A DNA stretch of 64,000 nt from assembly GCA_009823505.1 (NCBI GenBank), contig VZQC01008079.1:492040-556039 (forward strand), given 5' to 3'. Every line of letters starts with the position of its first letter. The first letter of the stretch is position 1. Source of the stretch: Rhizomys pruinosus (lineage: Eukaryota > Chordata > Mammalia > Rodentia > Spalacidae). The translations under genes were made by a program, and so were the position numbers. Shown in pieces: positions 34,015-43,981 of this stretch. The notes under the pieces were generated by a model, which was not told the DNA's origin, did no database searches, and saw nothing but the letters and a program-made list of their open reading frames with translations.

Positions 34015-35282
34015 CCTGTCTTTCTTATATAAAGAATTGGAGAAATAAGTCACTTCATTACTAAATACATTGTATAGTTATAAAAAGCACACAATTCATA
34101 CATGTTCTCATATAAACAGACAAATCTAGTGCCAGGAAGTGATTCCTCTTCTGACCTTTGACAATCCTTAATCAATTCAAATATCTTGCTTCAAGCCTAT
34201 TTCTTGAGCACTCAACTTCTGTTCATGAGGATTAATATCCAAAAGCAGAAGAATTTCTGTTAGTCAAAGCATTCTTCTGAATGCTCATGTCTGCTTTCAA
34301 GCATCAGTAAATCAGACAAGATGTGCATCTGTCAACAAGATTAATGCCCAGGGATAAATAGCCAAAGCTTCTTGTGAAAAAACAAGCCAGCATGGAATAA
34401 TTGTCCAAATTTCCTGTATTTCCCATGGGAGATGATCTGTGAAGGGACTAGATGTGTTGAGCCACAAGAGACACAGGAAGAACTGTGCTTGACCTGGATG
34501 CATCACTACTTCTGATGAAACCAATTATTGTCTGACATAATCACAGATCATACACTGTCCTCAGACAAAGAAAGGCCTGCCCTCACAACTCCCCATAACA
34601 CTGATTACATCTGTTACGGCTCACAGCTCATTGATGCCTGAGAGTCTGAGGTCTCTGCATTCCTTTGAGATACTCCACAGAGCAGGTCCTAGGGATTTTT
34701 TTCAGGAGGTATAATGATGAGACTGAGTCCAAGGTCATTAAACAGAGACTGACCAGAAGAGAATACAATCTGTACCCCTTATTCACCATGTACCCTAATG
34801 AAGAACTTGAGTTCTAAGCTAATTAATGACACAAAACATAAAAGTCATAAAAATAACAGGTAAATGTAAGCACATAGTCAAAATCAGAATTATCTTGCAC
34901 AGTAATTGTGAAAAGTAAACCGATTATATCATTAACAAATGTGTTAAAAGCAAAACTACTAGGAATAGTTCGGCAGCCTTAGATTCTCTCCCAAAACTTC
35001 CAGTTAGCAGCTACCCACAGATAAGAACGGCCTGATAAGCATTGTAGAAATTGAGAGGAAAACTGAAACACCCACTTTAGACCACTAAATGGAACAGCAA
35101 GGAGAAAAGAGTAACCAGAAGATTCTTCTGATTACATGGCTTCTTTCCCAAGCCAGCACAGTGCCACACACAGAGAATTACTCTGGAATGGTGGATTCTA
35201 CAGTTGTCACATTGGCTGAAGACAGACATCCAGTTTCTCTTGCATTTTGGGACCTTTACTGGAGAGTCACTCTCTTTCATCC

Positions 35283-35652
35283 TGTGCTGGATAGCTTTGG
35301 TGTCAACTTGATACACCTGGGTTGAGGGAGCCTGGATTGGGCAATTGGCTCCATTGGATTGGCCTGTGGCCACATCTGTGGTGTATTGTCTTGATTGTTG
35401 AGCAGTGACAGTATAAGAAGGCAGGCTCGGCATGAGCCAGAGAGTAAGCCAGTAGAGAGCAAGCCAGTGAACATCACTCCTCCATGGCCTGTGCTTCAGC
35501 TCCTGCCTCCAGGTTCCTGCCCTGAGTTCCTGCCTTGAGCTCCCTAAGTGATGATCTGTGACCTGGGAGATGTAAGCTGAACAAACCCTTTCCTCCCCAA
35601 GTTGGTGTTGGTCAGAGTGTTTTGTCACAGCAATGGAAGACAAACTACGACA
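35283..35652 (+). mobile_element. MaLR (MT-type) solo LTR, 370 bp
   Basis: TGTGCTGGATAGC...CTACGACA, with a perfect 5-bp duplication catcc at 35278-35282 and 35653-35657. The poly(A) signal is mutated here (gctgaacaaaccc versus AATAAA in sister copies). Confidence 0.9.
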
Positions 35653-36159
35653 CATCCATAAGTAGCTTAGGGAGTAGCAATAGGGACAGGCTACATGGCA
35701 TTAGGTAGATAAAAAAAATGAGATGAGGCTATGCTTATAAAATATATGGTTGCCTGTAGTTATGGTTCATTCTGGCCAAAGATAAGAAACTACATACCAG
35801 AGCACTTATCCTGTAACACCACACTGAAGGAAACTCAGTACTTAAGTCGACAGTGCTTAAACAAACCCTGCCTAGATTTCCCACATATTACAGGTGCTCT
35901 TATGAATTGTCTTTGGACTGATTCAAAACAGCTGCTGTACTAACCCAGCAGTTAGTTCCAACCTGGGAGATGCTAGCCACTGTGGTTTGGGGACTAGGGC
36001 AACCTATAGTGGAAAAATCTGTGAAATCTGGACAAACTTGGAATTTAAATAATCTTATATTATTAACAGCTCTTTACTGGATATGTAAGATGCTAATAGT
36101 TGAGAAAATGTGGGAAGTGGCACATGGAAAGCCATGTAATATGTATTTTTCTTTTCTTT

Positions 36160-37880
36160 TTTTTCTTCAAATTGAGCTGAAATCCATTTTATTTATTATT
36201 TTTTTTGAAAATAAACTATAGGTTAATTCCAAAACACATTTAGAGATTCACATTTTAACAGTAAAGTTGCATGCAGGTAAAAAGAAGTATAAGTTTACAT
36301 TCTTTTTTTTTTAGAATATGAATATATATCTTCCAACCATATATGGTAATTACAATGTGTGAATACAAGTGGTAGGTGAATTCTAGGGCCCATTAAGAGA
36401 TTCTTATTATAATAGCACAGTTGCTTTCAGATACAATGAAATGTAATAATAAAGTTGCTCAGTTTGCCTACCAACTGGGGATTTGCTGTTAGCATCCACA
36501 AATGAGGGAAATAATTCACCTTTTATTTCTGGGGCTATGTTAGTTCACTTAGCTTAATGGCTTTGAGTTCCATCCATTTACCTGCAAAATTCATGATGTC
36601 ATCTTTCTTTACTGTTGCATATAACTACATTGTGTAGATGTAATATATTTCTGTTATCCAGTCATCAGTTGAGGGGCATTCGGGTTGGTTCCAGCTCTTT
36701 GCTATAGTGAAAAGAGCTGCAATAAACATAGCTGTCCATATATCTTTGTGGTAGGATGTGTCTTGTGGGTATATACCCAGGAGTGGTATGGCTGGGTCAG
36801 GTGGTAGGCTCATTTTGAGTATTTTAAGAATTTTCCACACTGCTTTCCACAGTGGTTGTACCAGTTTACATTCCCACCAGCAGTGGATGAATGTTCCCCT
36901 TTCCCCACACCCTCTCCAGCATTTGGTGTCTTTTGTTTTCTTGATCTTGGCTAGTCTTATTGGAGTGAGATGATACCTTAGTGCATTTTCTTAATTATTA
37001 ATGATATTGAATACTTTTTAAGATGTTTCTCAGCCATCTTTACTTCTTTACTGGTGAAGTCTCTGTTCATCTCTTTACTCCGTCTTTTGAGTAGGTAATT
37101 TGTTTTCTTAATTTTTTGTTTTTTAAGTAGTTTATATATTCTGGATGTTAATGTTCTGTTAGATGCATCAGTGGTGAAGGTTTCCTCCCACTCTGTGTTT
37201 TTTTTTCACTTCCTTGATTGTTTCTTTAGCTGTACACAAGCTTTTGAGTTTGATGAGGTCCCACTTGTCAGCTGTTGTCCTTATTTTCTGTGCAGCTGCT
37301 GTTTGATTTAAAAAGTCTTTTCCTATGCCTATGTTTTGTAGGTTGCTGCTGACTTTTTCTTCTATCACCTTCAGGATTTCAGGTTTCAGGTTGAGATCTT
37401 TGATCCACTTGGAGTTTATTTTTGTACTATTTTTGTACAGGGCAAGAGGTAGGGGTTTAATTTTGTTCTTCTACAGATGGTGATCCAGTTTTGCCAACAC
37501 CATTTGTAGGAAGGTGCTATCTTTCCTCCACTGAGCTTTTTTTGTTCCCTTTGTGGGGGCCAAGTTATATGAACTCAAGTTTGGATCTTCAATTTCATTC
37601 CATTGGTCAATGGGTCTGTTTGTTTTTTATTTTTGTTTTTGTTTTTTTTTTTTTTTTGGCCAGTACCAGGCTGTCTTTATGACTATAGCCCTGTAATATA
37701 GCTTGAAGTCTGGTAAAGCATTTCCCCCTGTATTACACTTTTCACTAAGGGTTGTTTTAGCTATTCGGGGTCTTTTGTTTTTCCATATGAATTTAAGGAT
37801 TTTTTTCCAAGTCTGTGAAAAAACTCATGGGGATTTTGACTGAGATTGCATTGAATCTATATATTAATTTGGGTAGAATG
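36160..37880 (-). mobile_element. Old L1, 3' UTR and ORF2 C-terminal part (left half)
   Basis: Antisense translation gives the L1 ORF2 tail ([22 protein letters not shown]... and YIYTM) and upstream segments in broken frames. It stops at gggtagaatg (37880) and resumes at 43982, so both halves are one L1. Confidence 0.88.
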
Positions 37881-37981
37881 TGTTAGGACCAGGTCATGTC
37901 AGAAAGAGTTAATCAAAAGGAAAGGGCTAACCATGCAGGAGCAACTCTCTAGTTGAAGCAAGCCTGGTTCCCATGACTATC
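37881..37981 (+). mobile_element. Solo LTR, class I-like (left part, interrupted by L1)
   Basis: Starts TGTTAGGACC directly after the host L1 sequence ...aatg (37877-37880). The same aatg follows the distal end of the LTR at 43982-43985. A 4-bp duplication is typical of ERV1 (gammaretroviral-like) elements. Confidence 0.75.
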
Positions 37982-38282
37982 TTTTTTTTTTTATTGTATT
38001 TATTTATTTATTTTTAACAAATCTAGACCCGTGTTCCCGCTCATTCCCCCACCCCGTCAGAGCTCGTGCATTCTGCCAAACATGCTTTCCATGTCTTAGT
38101 CTTTCTCAATATTTTCCATGGGGACGTTGACTGTTTTGAGCAGAAGTTCACTGTTTCAGTCAGTTCTTTGATGCAGTATTTTCTGTTGTTGTTGTTGTTT
38201 CCAAAATGCATTATGTCCAACTGCTTTGTACAGAAGCTCAGGGGGCCCTACACAAGAAATACTTACAACTGGGTAATTGGCA

Positions 38283-41200
38283 CTAGCATCCACAGATGAG
38301 GGATACCATTCGTCGTTTGTTTTTCTGGGACTGTGTTACTTCACTCAGCATGATGTCCTCTAGCTCCAGCCATTTTCCTGCAAAGCTCGTGATGTCGTCT
38401 TTCTTTACTGCTGCATAGAACTCCATTGTGTAGATGTACCACATTTTCTCTATCCACTCGTCAGTTGAGGGGCATTTAGGTTGGTTCCAGCTCCTTGCTA
38501 TTGTGAAGAGAGCTGCAATAAACATGGCCGTGCATGTATCTCTGTGGTGGCGTAAGTCTTGAGGGTACATGCCCAGGAGTGGTATGGCTGGGTCGGGTGG
38601 CAAGTTCATTCCAAGTCTTCCAAGGGTTCTCCACACTGCTTTCCATAGTGGCTGTACGAGTTTACATTCCCACCAGCAGTGGATGAGTGTTCCCCTTTCC
38701 CCACAACCTCTCCAGCACTTGGTATCATTTGTTTTCTTGATCCTAGCCAGTCTTACTGGAGTAAGATGATATCTTAAAGTGGTTTTGATTTGCATTTCCT
38801 TAATGATTAGTGATGTTGAGCAGTTCTTGAGGTGTTTCTCAGACATCTCTAATTCCTCGCTTGTGAAGTCTCTGTTCAGTTCTTTGCTCCATCTATTGAG
38901 CGGGTCGTTTGTTTTCTTTTTTCTTTGTTTTTTGAGTAGTTTATATATTCTGGAAATCAATGCTTTGTCAGATGTATCTGCAGTGAAGGTTTCCTCCCAC
39001 TCTGTGGGATTTCTCTTCACTTCCTTGATTGTTTCTTTTGATGTACAGAAGCTTTTGAGTTTGATGAGGTCCCATTTGTCAATTGTCGACCTTAATTCTT
39101 GTGCAGCTGCTGTCTGATTTAGGAAGTCTTTTCCTACGCCTATGTCTTGTAGTCTGCTGCCAACTTTTTCTTCTATCACCTTCAGAGTTTGGGGTTTCAC
39201 GTTGAGGTCTTTAATCCATCTGGAGTTGACTTTTGTACAGGGTGAGAGGTAGGGGTTTAATTTCATTCTTCTACAAGTGGTGATCCAGTTTTGCCAACAC
39301 CACTTGCTGAAGATGCTGTCTTTTCTCCATTGTGGTTTCTTGGCCCCCTTGTCAAATATGAGATGGCTGAAATTGTATGTGCTCAGATTTGGATCTTCGG
39401 TTTTGTTCCATTGGTCAACAGGTCTGTTTTTGTGCCAGTACCAGGCTGTTTTTATGACTATAGCCCTGTAGTATAGTTTAAAATCTGGTATAGAGATCCC
39501 TCCTGTGTAGCTCTTTTCACTCAGGATTGATTTGGCTATTCGGGGTCTTTTGTTTCTCCAAATGAATTTAAGAACTTTTGTTTCCAAGCCTGTGAAGAAA
39601 CTCTTGGGGATTTTGATTGGGATTGCATTAAATCTATACAAGAGTTTTGGTAAAATGGACATTTTTACAATGTTAATTTTCCCAATCCATGAGCATGGGA
39701 GGTTTTTCCATCTTCTGAGGTCTTCTTCAATTTCTTTCTTTAAGGGTTTAAAATTTTTGTTGTAGAGGTCTTTGGTGTCTTTGGTTAGGTTTGTTCCTAG
39801 GTATCTTATTGTTTTTGAGGCTATTGTGAGTGGGAAGGTCTCTTTGAATTCTTTCTCCAGTTGCTTGTTCTTGGTGTAAAGAAAGGCCATTGATTTTCTA
39901 AGGTTAATTTTGTATCCTGCCACTTTGCTGAAGCTGTTAATCGTTTCTAGGAGTTTTCTGGTGGAGTTTTTTGCATCTCTTAAGTAAACAATCATATCAT
40001 CAGCAAATAGGGATAGTTTGACTTCCTCTTTTCCAATTAGTACTCCTTTAATATCCTTTTCTTGCCTTATTGCTCTAGCAAGTGTTTCAAGCACTATATT
40101 GAAGAGGAGTGGTGATAGGGGGCAGCCTTGCCGAGTTCCTACCTTTAAAGGGAATGTTTCCGTCATTTCCCCATTTAGGATGATATTGGCTGTGGGTTTC
40201 CTGTATATGGCTTTGATTACATTGAGGAATGATCCCTCCAATCCAATTCCTTCTAGGACTTTAAGCATGAAGGGATGCTGGATTTTGTCAAAGGCTTTTT
40301 CAGCATCAATTGAGATGATGGTGTGGTTTTTGTCTTTGATTCCGTTTATGTGTTTGATGATGTTTATTGATTTTCGTATGTTGAACCATCCCTGCATCTC
40401 TGGTATGAATCCAACTTGGTCATGATGGATGATCTTCTTGATGTGGGTCTGTATGCGATTTGCCAGTATTCTGTTTAGAATTTTGGCATCTGTGTTCATG
40501 AGGGAGATGGGTCTATAATTCTCCTTTTTAGTTGTATCTTTGCCTGGTTTTGGTAATAGAGTGATGTTGGCTTCATAGAAGGAATTTGGGAGAATTCCCT
40601 CTGATTGTATACTTCTAAACAGTTTCAGAAATAATGGTTGTAGGTCTTTTTGAAATGTTTTATAGAATTCTGCTGTGAAACCGTCTGGGCCTGGGCTTTT
40701 TTTAGTTGGGAGGCTTCTTACTACATCCTCTATTTCTTCATATGTTATGGGTCTGTTTAAGCTGCTGGTCTCCTCTTGGCCAAGCTTTGGTGATTCCCAA
40801 GATTTCAGATATTCATCCATTTCTTCTAGATTTTCAAACTTGGTAGAATATAGGTTCTTGTAATATTCCCATATAATTTTCTTGATCTTTTCCTTGTCCG
40901 TTGTGATATTTCCCTTTTCATCACAGATTGTATTGATTTGGAGTTGTTCCTTCTTTCTTTTTGTTAACTGGGCTAGAGGTCTGTCTATCTTGTTTATTCT
41001 TTCAAAGAACCAACTTTTGGCTTCATTGATTTTTTGTATTGTTTTCTTTGTTTCTATTTCATTGATTTCTGCTCTGATTTTTGTTATTTCTTCCTGTCTG
41101 TTGCGTTTAGGGTTCATCTGTTGTTGCCTCTCAAGTGCTTTTAGCTGTAGTGTTAGATCATTCACTTGTGCTCTTTCTGTTTTTCTAATGTAGGCACCCA

Positions 41201-42116
41201 GGGCTATAAATTTCCCTCTTAGGACTGCTTTTAAGGTATCCCATAAGTTTTGTTGTGTTGTATTGTCATTGTCATTCAGTTCCAGGAATGTTTTTATTTC
41301 TTTCTTTATCTCTTCCTTGACCCATTCATTATTCAAGAGTGTGTTGTTTAGTCTCCATGTGTTCTTGTAGGCAGGAGGGCTTGTCCTGGTGTTGATGTTG
41401 AGCTTCATTGCACTGTGGTCTGACAGGATGCATGAAATTATTTCAATCTTTTTGTATTTGTAGAGGTTTCTTCTGTGTCCCAGGATGTGGTCGATTTTGG
41501 AGAATGTTCCGTGGGGTGCTGAGTAGAAAGTGTATTCTCTGGTATTAGGATGGAATGTTCGGTAGAGGTCTATGAGGTCCATTTGGTGTATCATATCGTT
41601 CAGTTCAGATGTCTCTCTGTTTATTTTTTGTCCTGTTGACCTATCCAAAGGACTCAGTGGGGTATTGAAATCTCCCACTATGAGTGTGCTGGGGTTAGTC
41701 TGTGACTTGTGGTCCTGGAGAATTGTCTTTATAAAGTTTGGTGCACCAGAATTTGGGGCATATATATTCATAATTGTGAAATCTTCTTGGTGGATTGTTC
41801 CTTTGATGAAAATGTAATGGCCTTCTTTGTCTCTTCTGATTTCTTTTACTTTGAAGTCTATTTTATCCGATATTAAAATAGCAACACCTGCTTTCTTTTT
41901 GGTACCATTTGCTTGGAATATTTTTTTCCATCCCTTCACTTTAAGGTGGTGCCTGTCCTTGAAGGTAAGATGTGTTTCTTGCAGACAGCATATCGATGGA
42001 TTCTGTTTCCTAATCCAGTCTCCCAGTCTATGTCTTTTGATTGGGGAATTTAGTCCATTAATATTTAAGGTTATGACTGATAGGTTTGTGTTGCTTCCTT
42101 TTGCCTTATTATCCAT
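38283..42116 (-). CDS. ORF2: L1 ORF2 protein: endonuclease and reverse transcriptase, intact
   Basis: The 1277-codon enzyme drives target-primed reverse transcription of L1 RNA. An N-terminal APE-type endonuclease (about residues 1-240) retains N20 in NINGL, E47 in QETHL, D149 and N151 in GDFN, and D233-H234 in SDHS. The reverse transcriptase (about 450-800) retains D604 (SIDAEKAF), the [12 protein letters not shown] block (663-674) and the catalytic FADD (704-707). The C-terminal cysteine-rich segment ([18 protein letters not shown]) is complete. Length is close to other rodent L1 ORF2 proteins. No stop or frameshift interrupts it, unlike every other L1 in the window. This suggests recent insertion and possible activity, which sequence alone cannot prove. 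Confidence 0.96.
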   Translation of the reverse strand: MDNKAKGSNTNLSVITLNINGLNSPIKRHRLGDWIRKQNPSICCLQETHLTFKDRHHLKVKGWKKIFQANGTKKKAGVAILISDKIDFKVKEIRRDKEGHYIFIKGTIHQEDFTIMNIYAPNSGAPNFIKTILQDHKSQTNPSTLIVGDFNTPLSPLDRSTGQKINRETSELNDMIHQMDLIDLYRTFHPNTREYTFYSAPHGTFSKIDHILGHRRNLYKYKKIEIISCILSDHSAMKLNINTRTSPPAYKNTWRLNNTLLNNEWVKEEIKKEIKTFLELNDNDNTTQQNLWDTLKAVLRGKFIALGAYIRKTERAQVNDLTLQLKALERQQQMNPKRNRQEEITKIRAEINEIETKKTIQKINEAKSWFFERINKIDRPLAQLTKRKKEQLQINTICDEKGNITTDKEKIKKIIWEYYKNLYSTKFENLEEMDEYLKSWESPKLGQEETSSLNRPITYEEIEDVVRSLPTKKSPGPDGFTAEFYKTFQKDLQPLFLKLFRSIQSEGILPNSFYEANITLLPKPGKDTTKKENYRPISLMNTDAKILNRILANRIQTHIKKIIHHDQVGFIPEMQGWFNIRKSINIIKHINGIKDKNHTIISIDAEKAFDKIQHPFMLKVLEGIGLEGSFLNVIKAIYRKPTANIILNGEMTETFPLKVGTRQGCPLSPLLFNIVLETLARAIRQEKDIKGVLIGKEEVKLSLFADDMIVYLRDAKNSTRKLLETINSFSKVAGYKINLRKSMAFLYTKNKQLEKEFKETFPLTIASKTIRYLGTNLTKDTKDLYNKNFKPLKKEIEEDLRRWKNLPCSWIGKINIVKMSILPKLLYRFNAIPIKIPKSFFTGLETKVLKFIWRNKRPRIAKSILSEKSYTGGISIPDFKLYYRAIVIKTAWYWHKNRPVDQWNKTEDPNLSTYNFSHLIFDKGAKKPQWRKDSIFSKWCWQNWITTCRRMKLNPYLSPCTKVNSRWIKDLNVKPQTLKVIEEKVGSRLQDIGVGKDFLNQTAAAQELRSTIDKWDLIKLKSFCTSKETIKEVKRNPTEWEETFTADTSDKALISRIYKLLKKQRKKKTNDPLNRWSKELNRDFTSEELEMSEKHLKNCSTSLIIKEMQIKTTLRYHLTPVRLARIKKTNDTKCWRGCGERGTLIHCWWECKLVQPLWKAVWRTLGRLGMNLPPDPAIPLLGMYPQDLRHHRDTCTAMFIAALFTIARSWNQPKCPSTDEWIEKMWYIYTMEFYAAVKKDDITSFAGKWLELEDIMLSEVTQSQKNKRRMVSLICGC

Positions 42117-42157
42117 CTGCGGTTTTGATTTAGGTTTCTACTTCTGCAGTTATGCTT
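42117..42157 (-). other. L1 inter-ORF spacer
   Basis: 41 bp between the ORF1 stop and the ORF2 ATG, typical of rodent L1, where ORF2 is translated by an unconventional mechanism from the same RNA. Confidence 0.85.
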
Positions 42158-43327
42158 TTATTGATTTCTCCTTCTAGTTGCCTGGGGTTGGTTGCTCCTT
42201 TCTTCTGTTCTTTGGATTGCTTCAAGTATTCTCTGAAGGGTTGGTTTTCCGGACATGTATTCTTTCAAGTTGTTTATGTCATGGAAGATTTTCCTCTCTC
42301 CTTCCACTATGATTGACATTTTTGCTGGGTATAGTAACCTGGGCTGGCATCCATTGTCCCTCAACACTGGGAATGCTTTGCTCCAGGTTCTTCTTGCCTT
42401 CATCGTTTGCTGTGAGAAGTCCGTTGTTATTCTGATAGGTTTCCCCTTATAGGTCACTTGTTGTTTTTCTCTTGTCGCTTTAAGAATTTTCTCTTTGTTT
42501 TGGGTGTCCAGCATTTTAACTATGATGTGGCGTGGAGAATTTCTTTTCTGATCTTGTCTGTTTGGAGTTCTATGTGCTTCTTGTATTGGTATTGGTTTGT
42601 CCTTTTTTAGTTTGGGGAAGTTTTCATCTATTATTCTGTTGAAGATCTGATCAATACCTTTCTCTTGGGATTCTTCTCCTTCCTCTATTCCTATGATGCG
42701 GAGGTTTGATCTTTTCATAGTGTCCCACAGCTCCTGGTTGTTCCATTTTTGTGTATTTTTAAATTTTTCATAATCTTTCCTTGAGGTTTTTAGTTGTTCT
42801 GTGTTGTCCTCCAGGTCTGATATTCTTTGTTCTGCTTCCTCCATTCTGCTTCTGAGGCTTTTTTCATTCCTTTCCTCTTGAATGGATGAGTGTTTGATTT
42901 CCTTTTTCATTTCCTCTTCTGATTTCTTTAGTGTTTCTATTTCTTTTTGGAGCTTCTCGATCTCTTTTTGTAGCTCTTTTGTTTGCTGGTTGGTTTCTTT
43001 TTCTTTTTCAGCATGGGATCTTTTCAGTGTTTCTACTTCCTTCCGGAGCTTGTCATTCTCTCTCTCTCGGTCCTCATTCTCTTTTCTTAGTTCTTTAATT
43101 TGTTCTTTATGATCTTGTAGTTCTTTAAGTATGTTCCCAATTGTGTTTCTGATGTCTGTGTCCTGGGGCATCCCCGGGGGGATCCCACTGCAGGAGTCAT
43201 CCATAGGGTTGGTAAAGCTTGGCGTGGGATTATCCTGCACCTTTCCAGTGTAGTCTCTTCTTCGTGATCCTGGCATATGGGCTTCTCCTTGCCTGTATTC
43301 CAATGTGAGTCCTGAATGCCTCTTCAC
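42158..43327 (-). CDS. ORF1: L1 ORF1 protein: coiled-coil RNA-binding chaperone, intact
   Basis: 389 codons. ORF1 protein trimerises, coats L1 RNA and is required for retrotransposition. The N-terminal part is basic and low in complexity. A long charged heptad-rich coiled coil spans roughly residues 65-200 (repeated KEIEKLQKEIETLKK-like units). It is followed by the RRM-type domain (about 205-300: NLRIIGIEEGEE, RHIIVKMLD) and a C-terminal domain (about 300-380: QVTYKGKPIRITTDFS, KIFHDINNLKEY). A second in-frame ATG at residue 18 (MPGSRRRDYTGK) could be the true start. ORF2 follows after 41 bp. Confidence 0.94.
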   Translation of the reverse strand: MKRHSGLTLEYRQGEAHMPGSRRRDYTGKVQDNPTPSFTNPMDDSCSGIPPGMPQDTDIRNTIGNILKELQDHKEQIKELRKENEDRERENDKLRKEVETLKRSHAEKEKETNQQTKELQKEIEKLQKEIETLKKSEEEMKKEIKHSSIQEERNEKSLRSRMEEAEQRISDLEDNTEQLKTSRKDYEKFKNTQKWNNQELWDTMKRSNLRIIGIEEGEESQEKGIDQIFNRIIDENFPKLKKDKPIPIQEAHRTPNRQDQKRNSPRHIIVKMLDTQNKEKILKATREKQQVTYKGKPIRITTDFSQQTMKARRTWSKAFPVLRDNGCQPRLLYPAKMSIIVEGERKIFHDINNLKEYMSGKPTLQRILEAIQRTEERSNQPQATRRRNQ

Positions 43328-43675
43328 TGTGTTGAAGGCGTGCTTTGCTTGCCTCCTTCAGATCCTTCTTCGTAATCTCAGTTGGCGGGGGGGGGGGGGG
43401 CCTGCCGCTGGGCTCAGGAGATCTCAAATCTCAAGAGTCACACAAGCGTGCCTTTAATACCGGCTGGGAGGATAACTCCGCCCCCACAGCCACTAGATCT
43501 AATCAAGCCACAGACCACACCTTTAATCCCAGCTGGGGGGATAACTCCAACCTCACAGCCACAAAGGCCAATCAAACCAAAGACAGTGGACCAAACTTTT
43601 CTAGCCCTGACAGAGTGCTTCCTACCTCCTAAGGAGCCAACTCCTCTCCAAGGGGCTTCACCCTGCTAAACACAA
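43328..43675 (-). promoter_or_regulatory. L1 5' UTR/promoter with two tandem ~69-bp units
   Basis: Two consecutive units (about 43455-43523 and 43524-43593 on the plus strand) share cctttaat.c..gctggg.ggataactcc and cacagcca.a.....aatcaa. The outer part nearest ORF1 has a 14-G run (43387-43400, plus strand). In sense orientation one unit carries GGGGGCGG, an Sp1-type GC box. This is the expected position of the internal L1 promoter; boundaries are approximate. Confidence 0.75.
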
Positions 43676-43981
43676 CGAATCAGCTTAAAGGTCACCACTG
43701 CTTGCATTGTGTTTCTATAGCTTTGCAACTGTGTGTGAATGATGTCACCAAATTCCTCTAGTTTGTGGTTTTTGTCTTTAAAAGATCTCGGTAACAGACA
43801 GTCGTGGTTGCTCTCATCCCTGCATGGAATGTGTTGCGTCCCTGACACATCAACAGTTGGTTCCCTTGATGTGTCAGTTTTCTTAATTGGGATCTGGTGC
43901 ATTAGCAAATTAAATAAATTTTGTAGTAATATGTGGCCCTTCGTTGGTTTCTTTTGTGAGTGTGGCAGTTTGAGTCCAACA
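43676..43981 (+). mobile_element. Solo LTR, class I-like (right part)
   Basis: Contains a TATA-like CTTTAAAAGATC (near 43778), AATAAA (43913-43918) and the terminus GAGTCCAACA. Followed by the 4-bp duplication aatg (43982-43985). With 37881-37981 it makes an LTR of about 407 bp. Confidence 0.75.

Larger units (their letters stand above)
32790..35955. repeat. Right arm of the diverged inverted duplication (partner 19140-24300)
   Basis: Matches the left arm in reverse-complement order; see that entry for the paired blocks. It contains the MaLR solo LTR at 35283-35652, which the left arm lacks. Confidence 0.8.
37982..43675 (-). mobile_element. Full-length L1 with both ORFs open
   Basis: In minus-sense order: 5' UTR (about 43675-43328) with two tandem ~69-bp units, ORF1 (43327-42158), a 41-bp spacer, ORF2 (42116-38283), 3' UTR with a CAACAACAACAA stretch (about 38186-38203) and a G-rich tract (near 38040-38062), then an A-rich tail (37982-38020). 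It sits inside the LTR split between 37981 and 43676. I found no clear flanking target-site duplication. Confidence 0.93.

Noticed and set aside
35077..35655. 192-codon minus-strand frame
   Set aside because: Antisense to a solo LTR and its flank; the similar frames at 9653 and 52350 come from the same LTR body.
38569..43112. Multiple plus-strand frames (up to 135 codons) across the intact L1
   Set aside because: Antisense shadows of L1 ORF1 and ORF2.
43387..43400. 14-G run as a G-quadruplex element
   Set aside because: A homopolymer in the L1 5' UTR; length may be a sequencing artefact, and no evidence of a specific structure.
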